Positions 17,404 through 27,200 of a stretch of 64,000 bases of DNA are shown in pieces. Each line of letters opens with the position of its first letter. Within the stretch, counting starts at the first letter, position 1. The stretch lies in contig DASPUC010000019.1 of NCBI GenBank assembly GCA_035623075.1, positions 1 to 64,000 on the forward strand, read 5' to 3'. The notes under the pieces are model-generated. The model made no database searches. It was not told where the DNA came from and worked only from the letters and a program-made list of their open reading frames with translations. A program made the translations under genes and the position numbers. This DNA is from Nitrospiraceae bacterium. Lineage in GTDB: Bacteria > Nitrospirota > Nitrospiria > Nitrospirales > Nitrospiraceae.

Positions 17404-18477
17404 CTAACTATATTGGTCTTCTGTGTAGACCTGCTTGATCGACCAGAAGACTGCTTCTTTCAATTTCTTAATCTGCGGATCCGGCGGATCATTCCGGATT
17501 TTTTGCAATTTCTTGTCGAGATCGAATAGCGGCTTCACCGACCGACGGTCCGGCACCCTACCCAACGCCCACGCCACTTCGGTTTGTACCGTGATGTCGA
17601 TGCCGGGGGGATCGAGCATCTCCAGAAGCGGCGGGATGACGGACGAATCGTTGTGAATGTTGCCTAAGTCGCCCAATCCCTTTGCGGCCGCCGCTTGCAG
17701 TTCCGGTTGCCTCGAGTGTTTCAGGATATCGACCAGAATCGGTATGCCTTCTTTCCCCATGTTTCCAAGCGCCACAGCAGCTTGCTTGGACAGCTCTTTA
17801 TCCTTCAGCGCTTCTTTTAATTTCGGCAAAGCCTCATCAGCTTCCATTTCTCCCAAGAGGGAAATGATCTTCAATTTTCTGAGCTGGCTCGTGTCCGATT
17901 TGTCCAAGAGCTTGAGTAGGCGATCCGGCTGTCCCCACTCGGCTGTGACAATCACGGGGAAGTCATACTGTTCCAGCCGCTCTTTCAATCGTTCCATGGC
18001 ATAGGCCCCCGCATCGGCAGCTTTCGCGGTTTGAGCTGCGGCGACCGCGTCTTCGAAGTCCGTCCGGACCTCTTTCTGCCAATTGATCTTCATCGTTCCG
18101 AGCAGATAGTTCAGTTGGCATGCAGGACCTTTCCACAGGCGGGAGGGCGCATCAGGCAAGTCGGCGTCTCCACCGGCCGTCGTCGTGCCTTCCCATGTTT
18201 TGCGCTGCTCGCATTTCACCTTAAACAGAACGTCATGAGGCTTGGTGCGGTCCTGAACAATCGTATAGCCTAATTCTTGAAGGCGACGTGACGTCACCTC
18301 CGCAATGGGCTTGGCATCGATCGCTCCCTTGTCTGTGAGAGCAATTGCATCGACCAACACTGTTTGAATCTTTGCTAATTGGGCTTTTTGCTCTACTGTG
18401 AAGTAATCCCGATACGCCCACACAGGCCCGGTAAGAACACCCAAAAGAATGAATAAGACGAATAAAGAGGCTCGCAT
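17404..18477 (-). CDS. Secreted HEAT-repeat protein
   Basis: 357 residues from the ATG at 18477 (GGAGGT six bases upstream). Residues 1-20 are a signal peptide (MRASLFVLFILLGVLTG), so the protein is exported. The first half (about 22-175) has no recognised family. The second half contains helical HEAT-type repeats, for example KLKIISLLGEMEADEALPKL, LKDKELSKQAAVALGNMGKE and LQAAAAKGLGDLGNI. HEAT arrays are scaffolds for protein binding. A second HEAT protein, a lipoprotein, is at 23586. The region upstream to tRNA-Leu has no other gene. Confidence 0.75.
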   Translation of the reverse strand: MRASLFVLFILLGVLTGPVWAYRDYFTVEQKAQLAKIQTVLVDAIALTDKGAIDAKPIAEVTSRRLQELGYTIVQDRTKPHDVLFKVKCEQRKTWEGTTTAGGDADLPDAPSRLWKGPACQLNYLLGTMKINWQKEVRTDFEDAVAAAQTAKAADAGAYAMERLKERLEQYDFPVIVTAEWGQPDRLLKLLDKSDTSQLRKLKIISLLGEMEADEALPKLKEALKDKELSKQAAVALGNMGKEGIPILVDILKHSRQPELQAAAAKGLGDLGNIHNDSSVIPPLLEMLDPPGIDITVQTEVAWALGRVPDRRSVKPLFDLDKKLQKIRNDPPDPQIKKLKEAVFWSIKQVYTEDQYS

Positions 18478-18909
18478 GAGGCACCTCCTACGGTAACGAA
18501 TCGAAGAGGAGAGGGTCGCTTCTGCAACCCCAGAGATTGAAACCTGCACATCCCCCTGTTTTCTGAGGGTGAGTTCCCGAAGCGACGGGGCTATCTAAGC
18601 CGGCATAATTATTATACCCGCCGATAACCGTTCACGCCATAGAAAGCCATCCTGAAATCACGAATCGATGTCGAGGAAGTCCAAAACGCCCTGGAGAAGT
18701 CGAGGCAGTTCTTCTCCCGTACACAGCCTTTTCGCTCACAGATCGACAGTGTTGGTTTCTTCCTCAGCGTCAAGTCTCGCTCAACAAGAGCCCCGCAGGA
18801 GTATGGGTTGACACTGGGGCTCTTCCAACGGTACAAAAGGCTTACATCATCGAGTATTTTCGCCTGTTTGCTGAGCTCATTACGAGGAGTCTCCGGTCCT
18901 CTCCCCTGT
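18478..18909. other. Gap with possible hairpin, no gene recognised
   Basis: About 430 bases. A 9-bp inverted repeat, AAGAGCCCC ... GGGGCTCTT, spans roughly 18787-18826, and a short AT palindrome (ATAATTATTAT) lies near 18606. Neither matches a known RNA. The hairpin is about 85 bases upstream of tRNA-Leu and could be a terminator-like fold, but it lacks a U-tract. Confidence 0.35.
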
Positions 18910-18992
18910 GCGAGAGTGGCGGAACTGGCAGACGCGCGAGACTTAGGATCTCGTGGGCAACCGTGGGGGTTCAAGTCCCCCCTCTCGCACCA
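18910..18992 (+). tRNA. tRNA-Leu(TAG)
   Basis: An 83-nt class II tRNA: acceptor GCGAGAG...CTCTCGC, discriminator A, encoded CCA, anticodon loop CTTAGGA with anticodon TAG, a variable arm (TCGTGGGCAACCG) and T loop TTCAAGT. It reads CUN leucine codons. Trigger factor starts 62 bases downstream. Confidence 0.96.
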
Positions 18993-19054
18993 GACGATGT
19001 CATCACAGCCGGTTCGTGTTGGCTGTGTCGCCGAAGTAAGGGTGTGCGATAGTC

Positions 19055-20365
19055 ATGAAGATGGAAGTCACGGAACTGGGACCGATGAAGCGGGCTCTCA
19101 AGATCGAGGTGCCGGCCGATGAGGTCACAGCGCGGTTCACAAGAGCGTACACTGAGCTGAATCGGCAGGTCAGTATCCCGGGGTTCCGTCCTGGCAAAGC
19201 GCCAGTGGCTCTGCTCGAGAAGAAATACGCAAAAACTATCGAAGAGGATGTGATCCGGAGCCTCGTGCCTGACTATTACGACCGAGCGGTCCGTCAAGCC
19301 GGAATCGTGCCGGTCTTGGTGGAAATCCCACCGCTCGAGCGAGTCAAAATAAAGAAAGATACGCCCTTCACTTTTACTGCAACGGTCGAGATTAAACCGA
19401 AAATCGATTTACGGGACTACAAAGCGCCAAATCCCATTTCCTTGAAACCGGACAAGCGGACAGTCACGGATGAGCAGATCAATCGGGGCTTGGAGGTCCT
19501 ACGCGAACAACATGCTCGCCTCGATGCTGCTCCGGCTGGGCATGTGCTCAGCGACGGAGACTATGCCATTCTCGACCTGGAAGGGTCTCTGGACGGCAAA
19601 CCGCTTGAGGGAACGAAAAAAGACGGTCAACTCCACAAAGTCGGTTCGAATGCTGCCATCCTGGGAATCGAGATCGATCGTCACGTGCTAGGGAAGCACG
19701 AAGGTGAAATCGTCACCATCCCGCAACCCTATCCCGCCAATCATCCGGACCAGCGGGTTGCCGGGAAAACCATGACGTTTGTCCTGACGATCAAAGCCAT
19801 AAAACAGAAAATGCTTCCGGCTCTGGACGACGAGTTTGCGAAGGACTGTGGTCCTTACACGTCCCTCCAGGAGATCAAGGACCGTCTTCAGAGTGAAATG
19901 GAAAAGGCGCTGAAGAAGGAGATCGAAGACACCTACAAGGATACGATCCTGAAGCGCCTGATCGAAACTCATCATTTTGATCTACCCGAAACCTTAATCG
20001 AGCGAGAACTGGAAGCCATCGTCCGTCAGCAGATTCAACAGCAGCGACGAGGTGGCGCGGATTCTTCGCCGGCCGGCCAGGAAAATATTAAGAAAGTCCG
20101 TGACGACAACCGGCAAGAGGCCGAACGCCGCGTGAAAATCGGATTGATTCTCGAAGCCATTGCTGAAAAAGAAGGGCTCTCCGTGACTCAGGACGACGTC
20201 AACGCGGAGATTGCGAGGTTGGCCGCTGAGCTCAGAATGCCAACGGCTGAACTCGTCAAGATGATCCAAGCCGGAGGGCGGGACTCCATCGATGAATTAC
20301 GCGCCCGTATCCTTGCAGACAAAGCGCTGGACTTCGTGTATTGCCATGCCGTGATTCAAGGATAG
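19055..20365 (+). CDS. tig: Trigger factor, ribosome-associated chaperone
   Basis: 436 residues with the three trigger-factor domains in order. The ribosome-binding domain holds a signature close to GFRxGK ([20 protein letters not shown]-like: [20 protein letters not shown] at about 46-65). The FKBP-type PPIase domain follows (about 150-240, with [11 protein letters not shown]), then the long helical arm domain to the end. It binds at the ribosome tunnel exit and shields nascent chains. The order tig-clpP-clpX is a classic protein quality-control operon; clpP follows 40 bases later. The ribosome site is modest. Confidence 0.96.
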   Translation: MKMEVTELGPMKRALKIEVPADEVTARFTRAYTELNRQVSIPGFRPGKAPVALLEKKYAKTIEEDVIRSLVPDYYDRAVRQAGIVPVLVEIPPLERVKIKKDTPFTFTATVEIKPKIDLRDYKAPNPISLKPDKRTVTDEQINRGLEVLREQHARLDAAPAGHVLSDGDYAILDLEGSLDGKPLEGTKKDGQLHKVGSNAAILGIEIDRHVLGKHEGEIVTIPQPYPANHPDQRVAGKTMTFVLTIKAIKQKMLPALDDEFAKDCGPYTSLQEIKDRLQSEMEKALKKEIEDTYKDTILKRLIETHHFDLPETLIERELEAIVRQQIQQQRRGGADSSPAGQENIKKVRDDNRQEAERRVKIGLILEAIAEKEGLSVTQDDVNAEIARLAAELRMPTAELVKMIQAGGRDSIDELRARILADKALDFVYCHAVIQG

Positions 20366-20405
20366 GCATCTAACCGTACTATGTCATTCGAAAGGAACGA
20401 CGTGC

Positions 20406-21044
20406 ATGCTAGTTCCCATCGTCATTGAGCAAACCAATCGCGGCGAGCGCGCATATGATATCTATTCCAGACTGCTCAAGGATCGTATCATTTTCCTCGG
20501 CGCACCGATCGACGATGTCTTCGCGAATCTGATCATCGCCCAGCTGCTCTTTCTCGAGGCAGAGGATCCGGAGAAGGACATTAATCTCTACATCAATTCT
20601 CCCGGTGGCAGCGTCACGGCCGGCCTGGGCATTTACGACACGATGCAATACGTCAAACCGCCCATCAACACAATCTGCCTGGGCCAAGCAGCGAGCATGG
20701 GTGCATTGTTGTTGACGGCCGGCACCAAAGGAAAGCGCTATGCCTTGCCGAACGCGCGAGTCATGATTCACCAGCCGATGGGAGGGTTTCAGGGCCAGGC
20801 CACCGAAATCGACATCCATGCGAGAGAAATCCTGAAGATCCGCGAGCGACTGAACGAAATCATGGCGAAACATTCGGGACAGCCGCTGGAAAAGATCGCG
20901 GCCGATACCGAGCGCGATTACTTTATGTCGGGGGAAGAAGCCAAACGCTACGGTTTAATCGATGAAGTGATTACGCGCCCTCCCAAGCACCTCAAAGCGG
21001 TGTCTGGCGGAGAGAGCGGAAAAGACGGGGCCAAGGACAAGTAA
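20406..21044 (+). CDS. clpP: ATP-dependent Clp protease proteolytic subunit
   Basis: 212 residues with the catalytic triad in place: Ser98 in [11 protein letters not shown], His122 in MIHQPMGG and Asp171. This serine peptidase forms a double-heptamer chamber that degrades proteins fed by ClpX. The N-terminus [20 protein letters not shown] is typical. clpX begins 13 bases downstream. An AAGGAA ribosome site lies about ten bases before the ATG. Confidence 0.97.
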   Translation: MLVPIVIEQTNRGERAYDIYSRLLKDRIIFLGAPIDDVFANLIIAQLLFLEAEDPEKDINLYINSPGGSVTAGLGIYDTMQYVKPPINTICLGQAASMGALLLTAGTKGKRYALPNARVMIHQPMGGFQGQATEIDIHAREILKIRERLNEIMAKHSGQPLEKIAADTERDYFMSGEEAKRYGLIDEVITRPPKHLKAVSGGESGKDGAKDK

Positions 21045-21057
21045 CACAGGAGGACGC

Positions 21058-22314
21058 ATGGCCAAGCAGGAGAAGATGGATCGGCATCTCCGCTGTTCGT
21101 TCTGCGGAAAAAGTCGAGACGAGGTCCGTAAGCTCATCGCCGGTCCCACCGTCTATATCTGCGACGAATGCGTCAATCTGTGCAACGACATCATCGCCGA
21201 GGATTGGGAAGAAGCCAAAGAGGAGATTTCTTCCAAGCTCAAGAAACCTTCCGAAATCAAACATCACCTCGATCAATATGCCATCGGCCAGGAGCGGGCG
21301 AAAAAGATCCTATCGGTGGCCGTCCATAACCACTACAAGCGAATCTCCGCCAAGGAGAAAGAAGTCGACGACGTCGAGTTGCAGAAGGGCAACATTCTGA
21401 TGGTCGGGCCCACCGGCACGGGCAAAACCTTGTTGGCGCAGACTCTCGCCAAGTATCTGGATGTGCCCTTCACGCTGGCCGATGCCACGACGTTGACTGA
21501 GGCCGGATATGTCGGCGAAGACGTCGAGAATATCATTCTCAAATTGCTCCAAGCCGCAGACTACGATGTCGAGCGTGCGGAACGCGGCATCGTGTACATC
21601 GACGAAATCGACAAGATCAGCCGAAAAAGCGACAGCCCGTCGATAACACGAGATGTCTCGGGTGAGGGTGTCCAGCAGGCTCTCCTGAAATTGATCGAGG
21701 GCACGGTTGCCAACGTCCCGCCGCAAGGTGGACGCAAGCATCCTCATCAGGAATTTATTCAAGTCAATACGAGCAATATCCTCTTCATCTGCGGCGGCGC
21801 GTTCGTGGGACTTGAGCAGATCATCGAACAACGGCTGAATCGTAAAGCGATGGGCTTCGGCGCTGAGGTGCGCGGGAAGAGCGACGCCAGGCTAGGCGAG
21901 CTTTTCGAGAAAGTTCAACCGGAGGACTTTCTCAAATATGGCTTGATTCCGGAATTTATCGGCCGTCTTCCCGTGGTTGCCACATTGGACGAGCTCGACG
22001 AGCGGGCCTTGATTCGGATTCTCACCGAACCACGCAACGCCCTGACCAAGCAGTATGAAAAACTGCTCTCGTTCGAAAAGGTCAAGCTGAAATTCACGGA
22101 TGGAGCCTTGGCTGCAGTCGCGCGCAAAGCCTATGCTCAAAAGACCGGTGCCCGGGGACTCCGCGCGATCCTCGAGGAAGTCATGCTGGATTTGATGTAC
22201 GATGCTCCTTCGCAGAAACAGATCAAGGAAGTCGTCATTACCGAAGACGCGATTCTCGGGAAACATCCTCCCATCCGGATCTTCGAGCAGGACAAGGACG
22301 CTAAGAGTGCCTAA
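21058..22314 (+). CDS. clpX: ATP-dependent Clp protease ATP-binding subunit ClpX
   Basis: 418 residues. An N-terminal C4 zinc-binding domain (Cys 13, 16, 35, 38) for substrate and adaptor recognition is followed by a AAA+ domain with Walker A GPTGTGKT at 117-124, Walker [11 protein letters not shown], the [18 protein letters not shown] segment, the pore-region text [16 protein letters not shown], and the IGF-type loop that docks on ClpP, seen here as RKAMGFGAE. Length is normal. It unfolds proteins and passes them to ClpP. AGGAGG lies just before the ATG. It is the last gene of the tig-clpP-clpX unit. Confidence 0.97.
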   Translation: MAKQEKMDRHLRCSFCGKSRDEVRKLIAGPTVYICDECVNLCNDIIAEDWEEAKEEISSKLKKPSEIKHHLDQYAIGQERAKKILSVAVHNHYKRISAKEKEVDDVELQKGNILMVGPTGTGKTLLAQTLAKYLDVPFTLADATTLTEAGYVGEDVENIILKLLQAADYDVERAERGIVYIDEIDKISRKSDSPSITRDVSGEGVQQALLKLIEGTVANVPPQGGRKHPHQEFIQVNTSNILFICGGAFVGLEQIIEQRLNRKAMGFGAEVRGKSDARLGELFEKVQPEDFLKYGLIPEFIGRLPVVATLDELDERALIRILTEPRNALTKQYEKLLSFEKVKLKFTDGALAAVARKAYAQKTGARGLRAILEEVMLDLMYDAPSQKQIKEVVITEDAILGKHPPIRIFEQDKDAKSA

Positions 22315-22524
22315 CTAATTGAAATCGCTGCTTAGTCTCGTCGCCGCGGCACCCGTCCCAGCGAGGTGATGTTCGCTGTTTCCACCCTGGCCTATTCCCA
22401 CTGACGAGTCTCTGTCCTACTCGAGGCTTTGAGGCAAAGATCGCCCCATTCCGCGTCTCTGGTTTTTCTCGACATCGAAGCGGGCTGCGCTATACTTGCA
22501 TTGTTGCAAGTAGCGGGAGGACTT

Positions 22525-23043
22525 GTGAAATACCCAGTTGCTTCGAGTCTGCGGCATAAGGGAAAGACACTCGACGTCGATCCTGCCCGTGAAGTGATCA
22601 CTCTCCTCGGACTGAATGGCGAACCACTTGGGAACCTGTCGTGGGACTTCGTCGTTGACCAAATCCTCGCCTATCGAAAACCTCCAGTCGCACGGGAGAC
22701 CCGCGCCGAACCCCGAGTGACCTTATCGTTTCGTGTGAAATACAAGACCCCGGAGGGGAATCACTTCGAAAGTCGGGCCGGTGGCATCGGCGGGGGTGGA
22801 CTCTTCATCGAAAGCCAGTCAACGCTCCCCGTCGGGACCAAGCTCGTTATGGAGTTTTCTCTCCCCGAACGCCCGAACGAGTGGCTGCCGGCAAAAGGCG
22901 TTGTGGCTTGGGTTTGCCCTAAAGCCGATCAGTACACGTTCAGCCCGGGGATGGGGGTCAGATTTACCGAGATCGATTCCGGGGTACGAGAGCAAGTGTT
23001 AGCACTAGTCACGTCGATCCAGAACATGGGACAAGCCGTTTAG
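22525..23043 (+). CDS. PilZ-like domain protein, first of a tandem pair
   Basis: 172 residues from the GTG at 22525, chosen because GGGAGG lies six bases upstream; longer readings lack a ribosome site. The first 50 residues form a small domain (KTLDVDPAREVITLLGLNGE). A PilZ-like domain follows, starting with RAEPRV, which fits the RxxxR half of the c-di-GMP motif. The second half, usually D/NxSxxGG, reads GGIGGGGLFIES, so the Ser is Gly. PilZ domains sense cyclic-di-GMP; whether this variant binds it is open. The paralogue follows after 10 bases. Confidence 0.75.
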   Translation: MKYPVASSLRHKGKTLDVDPAREVITLLGLNGEPLGNLSWDFVVDQILAYRKPPVARETRAEPRVTLSFRVKYKTPEGNHFESRAGGIGGGGLFIESQSTLPVGTKLVMEFSLPERPNEWLPAKGVVAWVCPKADQYTFSPGMGVRFTEIDSGVREQVLALVTSIQNMGQAV

Positions 23044-23053
23044 GACAAACCAT

Positions 23054-23620
23054 ATGCCCAGACAGCAAGACACCGCCCGATCGTTTAAGGGGACCGACGC
23101 GACAAAGTTTTCTGTGACTGCGACACCCGGCTACGAAGGCCACGTGCTTGAAATGGACGTGAACCAAGAAGCCGTCTTACTCCGGGGAGCCAAGGGGCAG
23201 CTCATTGGAACCATGCCGTGGAGTGGAGTGATCGATCGTATCCTCGCGAACGAGGACGATGCTCGATTTGCCCATTCTCGAGCCCATCCACGAGCCCCCC
23301 TCGCTGTGAAGGTTCGGTATACGACCATTGACGGCAAACAGTTCGATAGCCTGACCGGCGGGATTGGTGGAGGGGGGTTATTCATCGAGAGCAGCACTCC
23401 CCTTGCACCGGGCACCGAGTTGTCAGTGGAATTCGCTCTCCCGGACCGTCCATGGGAACGACTCAAGGCTAAAGCCAAAGTGGCGTGGACCAGGAACAAA
23501 CCGGAACGTTATCTTCTCTTCCCGGGAATGGGAGTCCAATTCATAAACATTGACCCCGGTTCCCAGCAGCAGTTGGTCGAGCTCGTCACTGCATTGAACC
23601 GGAGCCGGTCGACGACTTAG
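23054..23620 (+). CDS. PilZ-like domain protein, second of a tandem pair
   Basis: 188 residues, about half identical by eye to the preceding gene, with the same order: an N-terminal small domain (GHVLEMDVNQEAVLLRGAKG), then RAHPRA (RxxxR) and GGIGGGGLFIES. The shared Gly substitution of the usual motif serine suggests the variation existed before the duplication. The 3' end overlaps the convergent HEAT lipoprotein gene by 35 bases. It is probably cytoplasmic, as no signal peptide is present. Confidence 0.75.
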   Translation: MPRQQDTARSFKGTDATKFSVTATPGYEGHVLEMDVNQEAVLLRGAKGQLIGTMPWSGVIDRILANEDDARFAHSRAHPRAPLAVKVRYTTIDGKQFDSLTGGIGGGGLFIESSTPLAPGTELSVEFALPDRPWERLKAKAKVAWTRNKPERYLLFPGMGVQFINIDPGSQQQLVELVTALNRSRSTT

Positions 23621-24395
23621 CAGCAGCCAGACCCATTTGCGCCCACTGACGAACCCCCCGATCAGGATCCCGACTTGCCACGGCGGCAAGAGCCTCTTTC
23701 GTCTCGGGATCTCCGATCTTTCCCAATCGGTAGGCTGCTTCCGTCCGCACCGCCACAGATGGGTCACGGGCTAACCGATCACGAAGTAACGGCGCAATGA
23801 TCGGGTCGCCGAGTTCAGCCAATGCTGCAACGACATGTTGCCGTACTTCCGCATCGGGATCTTGCAACGCCTTGACGAGATCGGAAAGCCACGCTCTGGC
23901 ATCGATCATCGAGAGGGTTCTGGCGGCGCTCCGTCGCGTTGACACATCTCGAGCCGTCAACAACTCAGGGACTGCGACAAACAGACGAGTCGGTGGCTCA
24001 ATTTCGCCTATCGCAATCGTCACTGCTCGTCTGACAGGCTCTTGCGGATCATCAAGCAACGCCACGACAGCCTGCGACGCCTCGTCCGCAATGGAAGGGC
24101 CAAGACGACCAATCGCCTTGACCGCAGCCTCACGAACCCGTACGTCCCGATCACTCAACAAGGGAACCAGCGCACCCCCGGTTTTTGGGTCACCGATTTT
24201 TCCCAGGGACTCAGCTGCAACACGGCGAATGTCAGGATGGGAATCTTGAAGCAACTCGATTAACAGCCTGGCTGCATGGTCAGGCATCATCGGGGAGTCA
24301 TCCCCGTAACAGCCACCAACTACCAATCCTACAACACACCAAAGGATGAGGCGGTACGAGCGGGAATGGGACGAAAAACGTCGGAGGGATTTCAC
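23586..24395 (-). CDS. HEAT-repeat lipoprotein
   Basis: 269 residues from a GTG that overlaps the upstream TatA-like gene (GTGA). A basic start and hydrophobic run end in the lipobox V-G-G-C (about residue 29). The rest is a regular array of about six HEAT/PBS-lyase-type repeats: DIRRVAAESLGKIGDPKTGG, VRVREAAVKAIGRLG, VRRAVTIAIGEI, VRQHVVAALAELGDP, VRTEAAYRLGKIGDPETK. These arrays are protein-binding scaffolds. Coupling to the Tat-like gene hints at a link with export or its quality control; this is inference. The 3' end overlaps the PilZ gene. Confidence 0.8.
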   Translation of the reverse strand: MKSLRRFSSHSRSYRLILWCVVGLVVGGCYGDDSPMMPDHAARLLIELLQDSHPDIRRVAAESLGKIGDPKTGGALVPLLSDRDVRVREAAVKAIGRLGPSIADEASQAVVALLDDPQEPVRRAVTIAIGEIEPPTRLFVAVPELLTARDVSTRRSAARTLSMIDARAWLSDLVKALQDPDAEVRQHVVAALAELGDPIIAPLLRDRLARDPSVAVRTEAAYRLGKIGDPETKEALAAVASRDPDRGVRQWAQMGLAAAKSSTGSGSMQ

Positions 24396-25195
24396 TTCTG
24401 CTTGGGAGGTTCTTCGTGAATCGCTGGAAGCTCCTTGGCTGCGTCAATGGATTGTTCCAGCTCTTTCTGCGCCGCATCCATTTCTGCCTGAATCGTACGC
24501 ATCTCAGGATCAACGGTATGACGAACGTCGGCCACTGCTTGGCGAAACGTCCGTAGAGCATCACCGAGCCCTTCCCCCAAGCTCTGCATGTCACCAGGGG
24601 ATACTCCTCCCTGCTGGGTGCTTTTGGCCTTCATCGCTGCCTGCTGGGCCTGAACCCGAGCCACCGCATCCTTGTTTATAATGGCAGAAGGACGTTTCAC
24701 CGTGGGCTTCTGCTGAGCACCCTGAGGAAGGGGAGGATACTGCGCACGCATCATAGGAGCCGGACTCGCAGCCCGCTCTTCCATCGTGGGGGGCTGTTGA
24801 CCTTGGCCGGCTGACGCCGCTGTCGTTGCAGCGGTCAGCTGGGGGCGAGCCCGCTGTGCTGCCTGGGCTCCTACGTTATACATCAGGGCAGCGGTGGTAC
24901 CTGGGGTGAGTTCCGGTCCCGGGGTATAGGGAGCCGTCGGTTTGAGGGATTGAGGAACTGGAGCCTGGTGGACGGCCTGACTCGATACCGCTTGTCCGGT
25001 TGGTTGCACCTGAGCTATCGGAGATGCCTCGTTCTGAGCCGCTTCCGGCGGTGGGATATCGTGGACTTCCTTCTTGAATCCCTTGAGGGCCTTTCCGAAA
25101 CCCTCTCCGATTTGCGGTAACCGACCGGCCCCAAAGATGATTAGCACGATCGCCAAGATAATAATGAGTTCGGAGATTCCCATAGTCCCGAACAT
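24392..25195 (-). CDS. Unusual TatA/B-like protein with second amphipathic box
   Basis: 267 residues. Residues 1-45 are a normal TatA/TatB start: a short N-terminal helix (ISELIIILAIVLIIFGAGRL), the conserved FGAGRLPQIGEGFG turn and an amphipathic helix ALKGFKKEV. Then comes a long Pro/Gln/Ala-rich linker (about 50-205). Near residues 207-230 there is a second stretch, SLGEGLGDALRTFRQAV, strikingly like the first amphipathic helix, but with no membrane helix before it, followed by a charged helix to the end. TatA and TatB are about 80-170 aa, so the length and the second box are odd. GAGGA precedes the ATG. Tat substrates move folded through the inner membrane. Confidence 0.78.
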   Translation of the reverse strand: MFGTMGISELIIILAIVLIIFGAGRLPQIGEGFGKALKGFKKEVHDIPPPEAAQNEASPIAQVQPTGQAVSSQAVHQAPVPQSLKPTAPYTPGPELTPGTTAALMYNVGAQAAQRARPQLTAATTAASAGQGQQPPTMEERAASPAPMMRAQYPPLPQGAQQKPTVKRPSAIINKDAVARVQAQQAAMKAKSTQQGGVSPGDMQSLGEGLGDALRTFRQAVADVRHTVDPEMRTIQAEMDAAQKELEQSIDAAKELPAIHEEPPKQK

Positions 25196-25308
25196 GGTAC
25201 GTTCCTCACTCTGAGAAAGGTGAACAGTCTGCTGGACCAGCCTTACGAAAACTGGTTCAACTCTATAGGCCGGTCCGACATGGTGTCAAGGAACGGCCAG
25301 CCGGACTT

Positions 25309-26508
25309 TTAGAGGATCGTAACAATCTCCTGCTGCAGAGGCAGCCCGAACACAGAGGCCTCGCGTTCACTTATGTAGACATCGAGCTCGCTGCGAATGC
25401 CGAACTCTCCGGCCAGATAAATGCCCGGTTCGATCGAGAAGCAGGTACGAGGGATGAGACGGCGAGTGTCCTGAGTTTCGAGCCCGTCGATATTGGCCCC
25501 ATTGCCATGCACTTCTTCGCCGATCGAATGGCCGGTCCGGTGCAAAAAGTAATCACCGTACCCGGCAGACTCGATCACACGTCGACAAACCTGATCAACC
25601 TCCCATCCATAAGGAAACTGACCATCGGCCACACTCGCCTGAACGAAGGCGAGCGCAGCATTGCGGCCCTGACGAACTATGTTGAAGATGTCGCTTTGTC
25701 TCGTCGGAACGTGCTCGCCGATATAGCCTGTCCAGGTGATATCAGCATAGACAGAGCCGGGCTCCGCCTGCTTGGCCCATAAATCGATCAACACAAGGTC
25801 ATCTCGCTGTAACTCAGCGGATCCTGTAGGCTGTGGGCCATAGTGGGGGGCAGCACTGTGGGCATTGACGGCTGCGATTGGAGGACTTGACGTGACCATG
25901 TCCGCATCGCGAATGCGGGAGAGGATGAATTGCTGCAACCCATATTCGCTAAGAACCCGACCGTGACTGATTCGCTCCTGTACATGGTTGAAAGCCTCGT
26001 CGACAATACGCCGTAACGCGGCGGCGGCCACACGATGCGACTCGAGCTGACGGTCCGTCCACCGTGCCTCGAAGGTCTGGACCAGATCAGCCGAGCTGAC
26101 CACGTCGACGCCGCAACCCCGAACCAGTTCGATTGTCCCTGCATCGACTCTTGACACGTACGGTACGGCGTTCAAAGGCGAGTATTGCATCGCCACTCTC
26201 CGCGTTCCCGTGAGGACTTGGGCCAGCAACCGATGCTGCTGCTCCCATGAGACATAGCATTCAGCCCGTCCAGGGAGAGAGGCAAGGACGTGGGGCTCGA
26301 TTCGATGTACGATTTTCACCGGCGGACCTTGAACCGGGATCCAGTAGTACCAGCGCCTCGTGACATGCAAGGTCGGATCGAGTAACAGAATACGATAAGC
26401 CAGTGGGTCGCTCCCCCGAAAATCGTAAAAGAGCCAGCCATCAAGGCCACCGGCTTCTCGAAGTGACTGTTGAACGTCGAGAACACGTTGATGAGGCGTA
26501 GTCGTCAT
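25309..26508 (-). CDS. M24 family metallopeptidase (Xaa-Pro peptidase-like)
   Basis: 399 residues with an N-terminal creatinase-type domain (about 1-155) and a C-terminal pita-bread catalytic domain. Metal ligands can be followed: Asp in LIDLWAK, Asp in YADITWTG, His in HRTGHSIGEEVHG, Glu in SIEPGIY and Glu in RSELDVY. Family members cleave Xaa-Pro bonds or related amide substrates with two metal ions. The insertion AKQAEPGSV between the first two ligands is slightly long. No signal peptide, so cytoplasmic. It stands alone between divergent units. Confidence 0.88.
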   Translation of the reverse strand: MTTTPHQRVLDVQQSLREAGGLDGWLFYDFRGSDPLAYRILLLDPTLHVTRRWYYWIPVQGPPVKIVHRIEPHVLASLPGRAECYVSWEQQHRLLAQVLTGTRRVAMQYSPLNAVPYVSRVDAGTIELVRGCGVDVVSSADLVQTFEARWTDRQLESHRVAAAALRRIVDEAFNHVQERISHGRVLSEYGLQQFILSRIRDADMVTSSPPIAAVNAHSAAPHYGPQPTGSAELQRDDLVLIDLWAKQAEPGSVYADITWTGYIGEHVPTRQSDIFNIVRQGRNAALAFVQASVADGQFPYGWEVDQVCRRVIESAGYGDYFLHRTGHSIGEEVHGNGANIDGLETQDTRRLIPRTCFSIEPGIYLAGEFGIRSELDVYISEREASVFGLPLQQEIVTIL

Positions 26509-26579
26509 CGTCGATCCGCATCATATCGTCGCCTCTCTGGACCGTCAATCACGCTGCAGCATTAGATAATCATGCTACA

Positions 26580-27059
26580 ATGCGCGCCATGGCAGCCGAG
26601 GTTTTGTCTGAGATCTCCTCCTACCGGGTGACGCTCTTTTTCGGGCCGGAACCGGTGGAGGGAAAACCATCCATACAGTACTGTGTCTTTAACGTGAAGA
26701 AGCGAAGCTGGAAGGGCGGCATCCAAGTCGCCGTCGAGGTTAGTTGTGATCAGTTAGACGAGATCGCCAAGACACTCCGGTACCCTGAATATATGGCGAA
26801 GCAGTTATCCGGTCTGGCCGGTGAAGACCAACTCGGCTACAGCAACCGCGCAAAGGATTGCTACGCGCAAGCGGTGTGTTGGTGCAAACTCGATTTGATG
26901 TTGCAAGCTGGCATCGCGCAAGAAAACCAATGCCTTGCCGCGGACATGCTCCGAGAGGAACTTCGAGACGCAGCGATAAAGCGGGCTGCGTACATCACAT
27001 CCTATATTCTGGATGAACTTGACCTCCCTCCCAGCGATGTCACTCCTGTTACTCGGTAG
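26580..27059 (+). CDS. Protein of unknown function, 159 aa
   Basis: A soluble, acidic protein with no signal peptide. It starts with a possible beta strand (SYRVTLFFGPEPVEGKPSIQ) and is mostly helical after about residue 60, with five cysteines. I recognise no family. Two starts are possible, ATG at 26580 and ATG at 26589. A TACAAT box (26576-26581) lies only seven bases before the second, so the message could be leaderless from 26589. The next gene has its own likely promoter. Confidence 0.6.
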   Translation: MRAMAAEVLSEISSYRVTLFFGPEPVEGKPSIQYCVFNVKKRSWKGGIQVAVEVSCDQLDEIAKTLRYPEYMAKQLSGLAGEDQLGYSNRAKDCYAQAVCWCKLDLMLQAGIAQENQCLAADMLREELRDAAIKRAAYITSYILDELDLPPSDVTPVTR

Positions 27060-27079
27060 AACTTTGCCCGGCAGGGGGT

Positions 27080-27107
27080 TTGCATTCGAAGGTGAATTTG
27101 CTATAAC
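27080..27107 (+). promoter_or_regulatory. Sigma-70-like promoter
   Basis: TTGCAT, a 16-bp spacer, then TATAAC. It lies about 94 bases before the GTG start of the exported protein at 27201 and would drive it together with the amidotransferase at 27665. Confidence 0.5.
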
Positions 27108-27200
27108 CCACACACGGTCTACTTGAGAGCCATGCTTCTGGGCAGCGTCACATCATCACTTGGAAATGCCACCTGGTTTTTGCTGGAAGGAGGAACGTCT

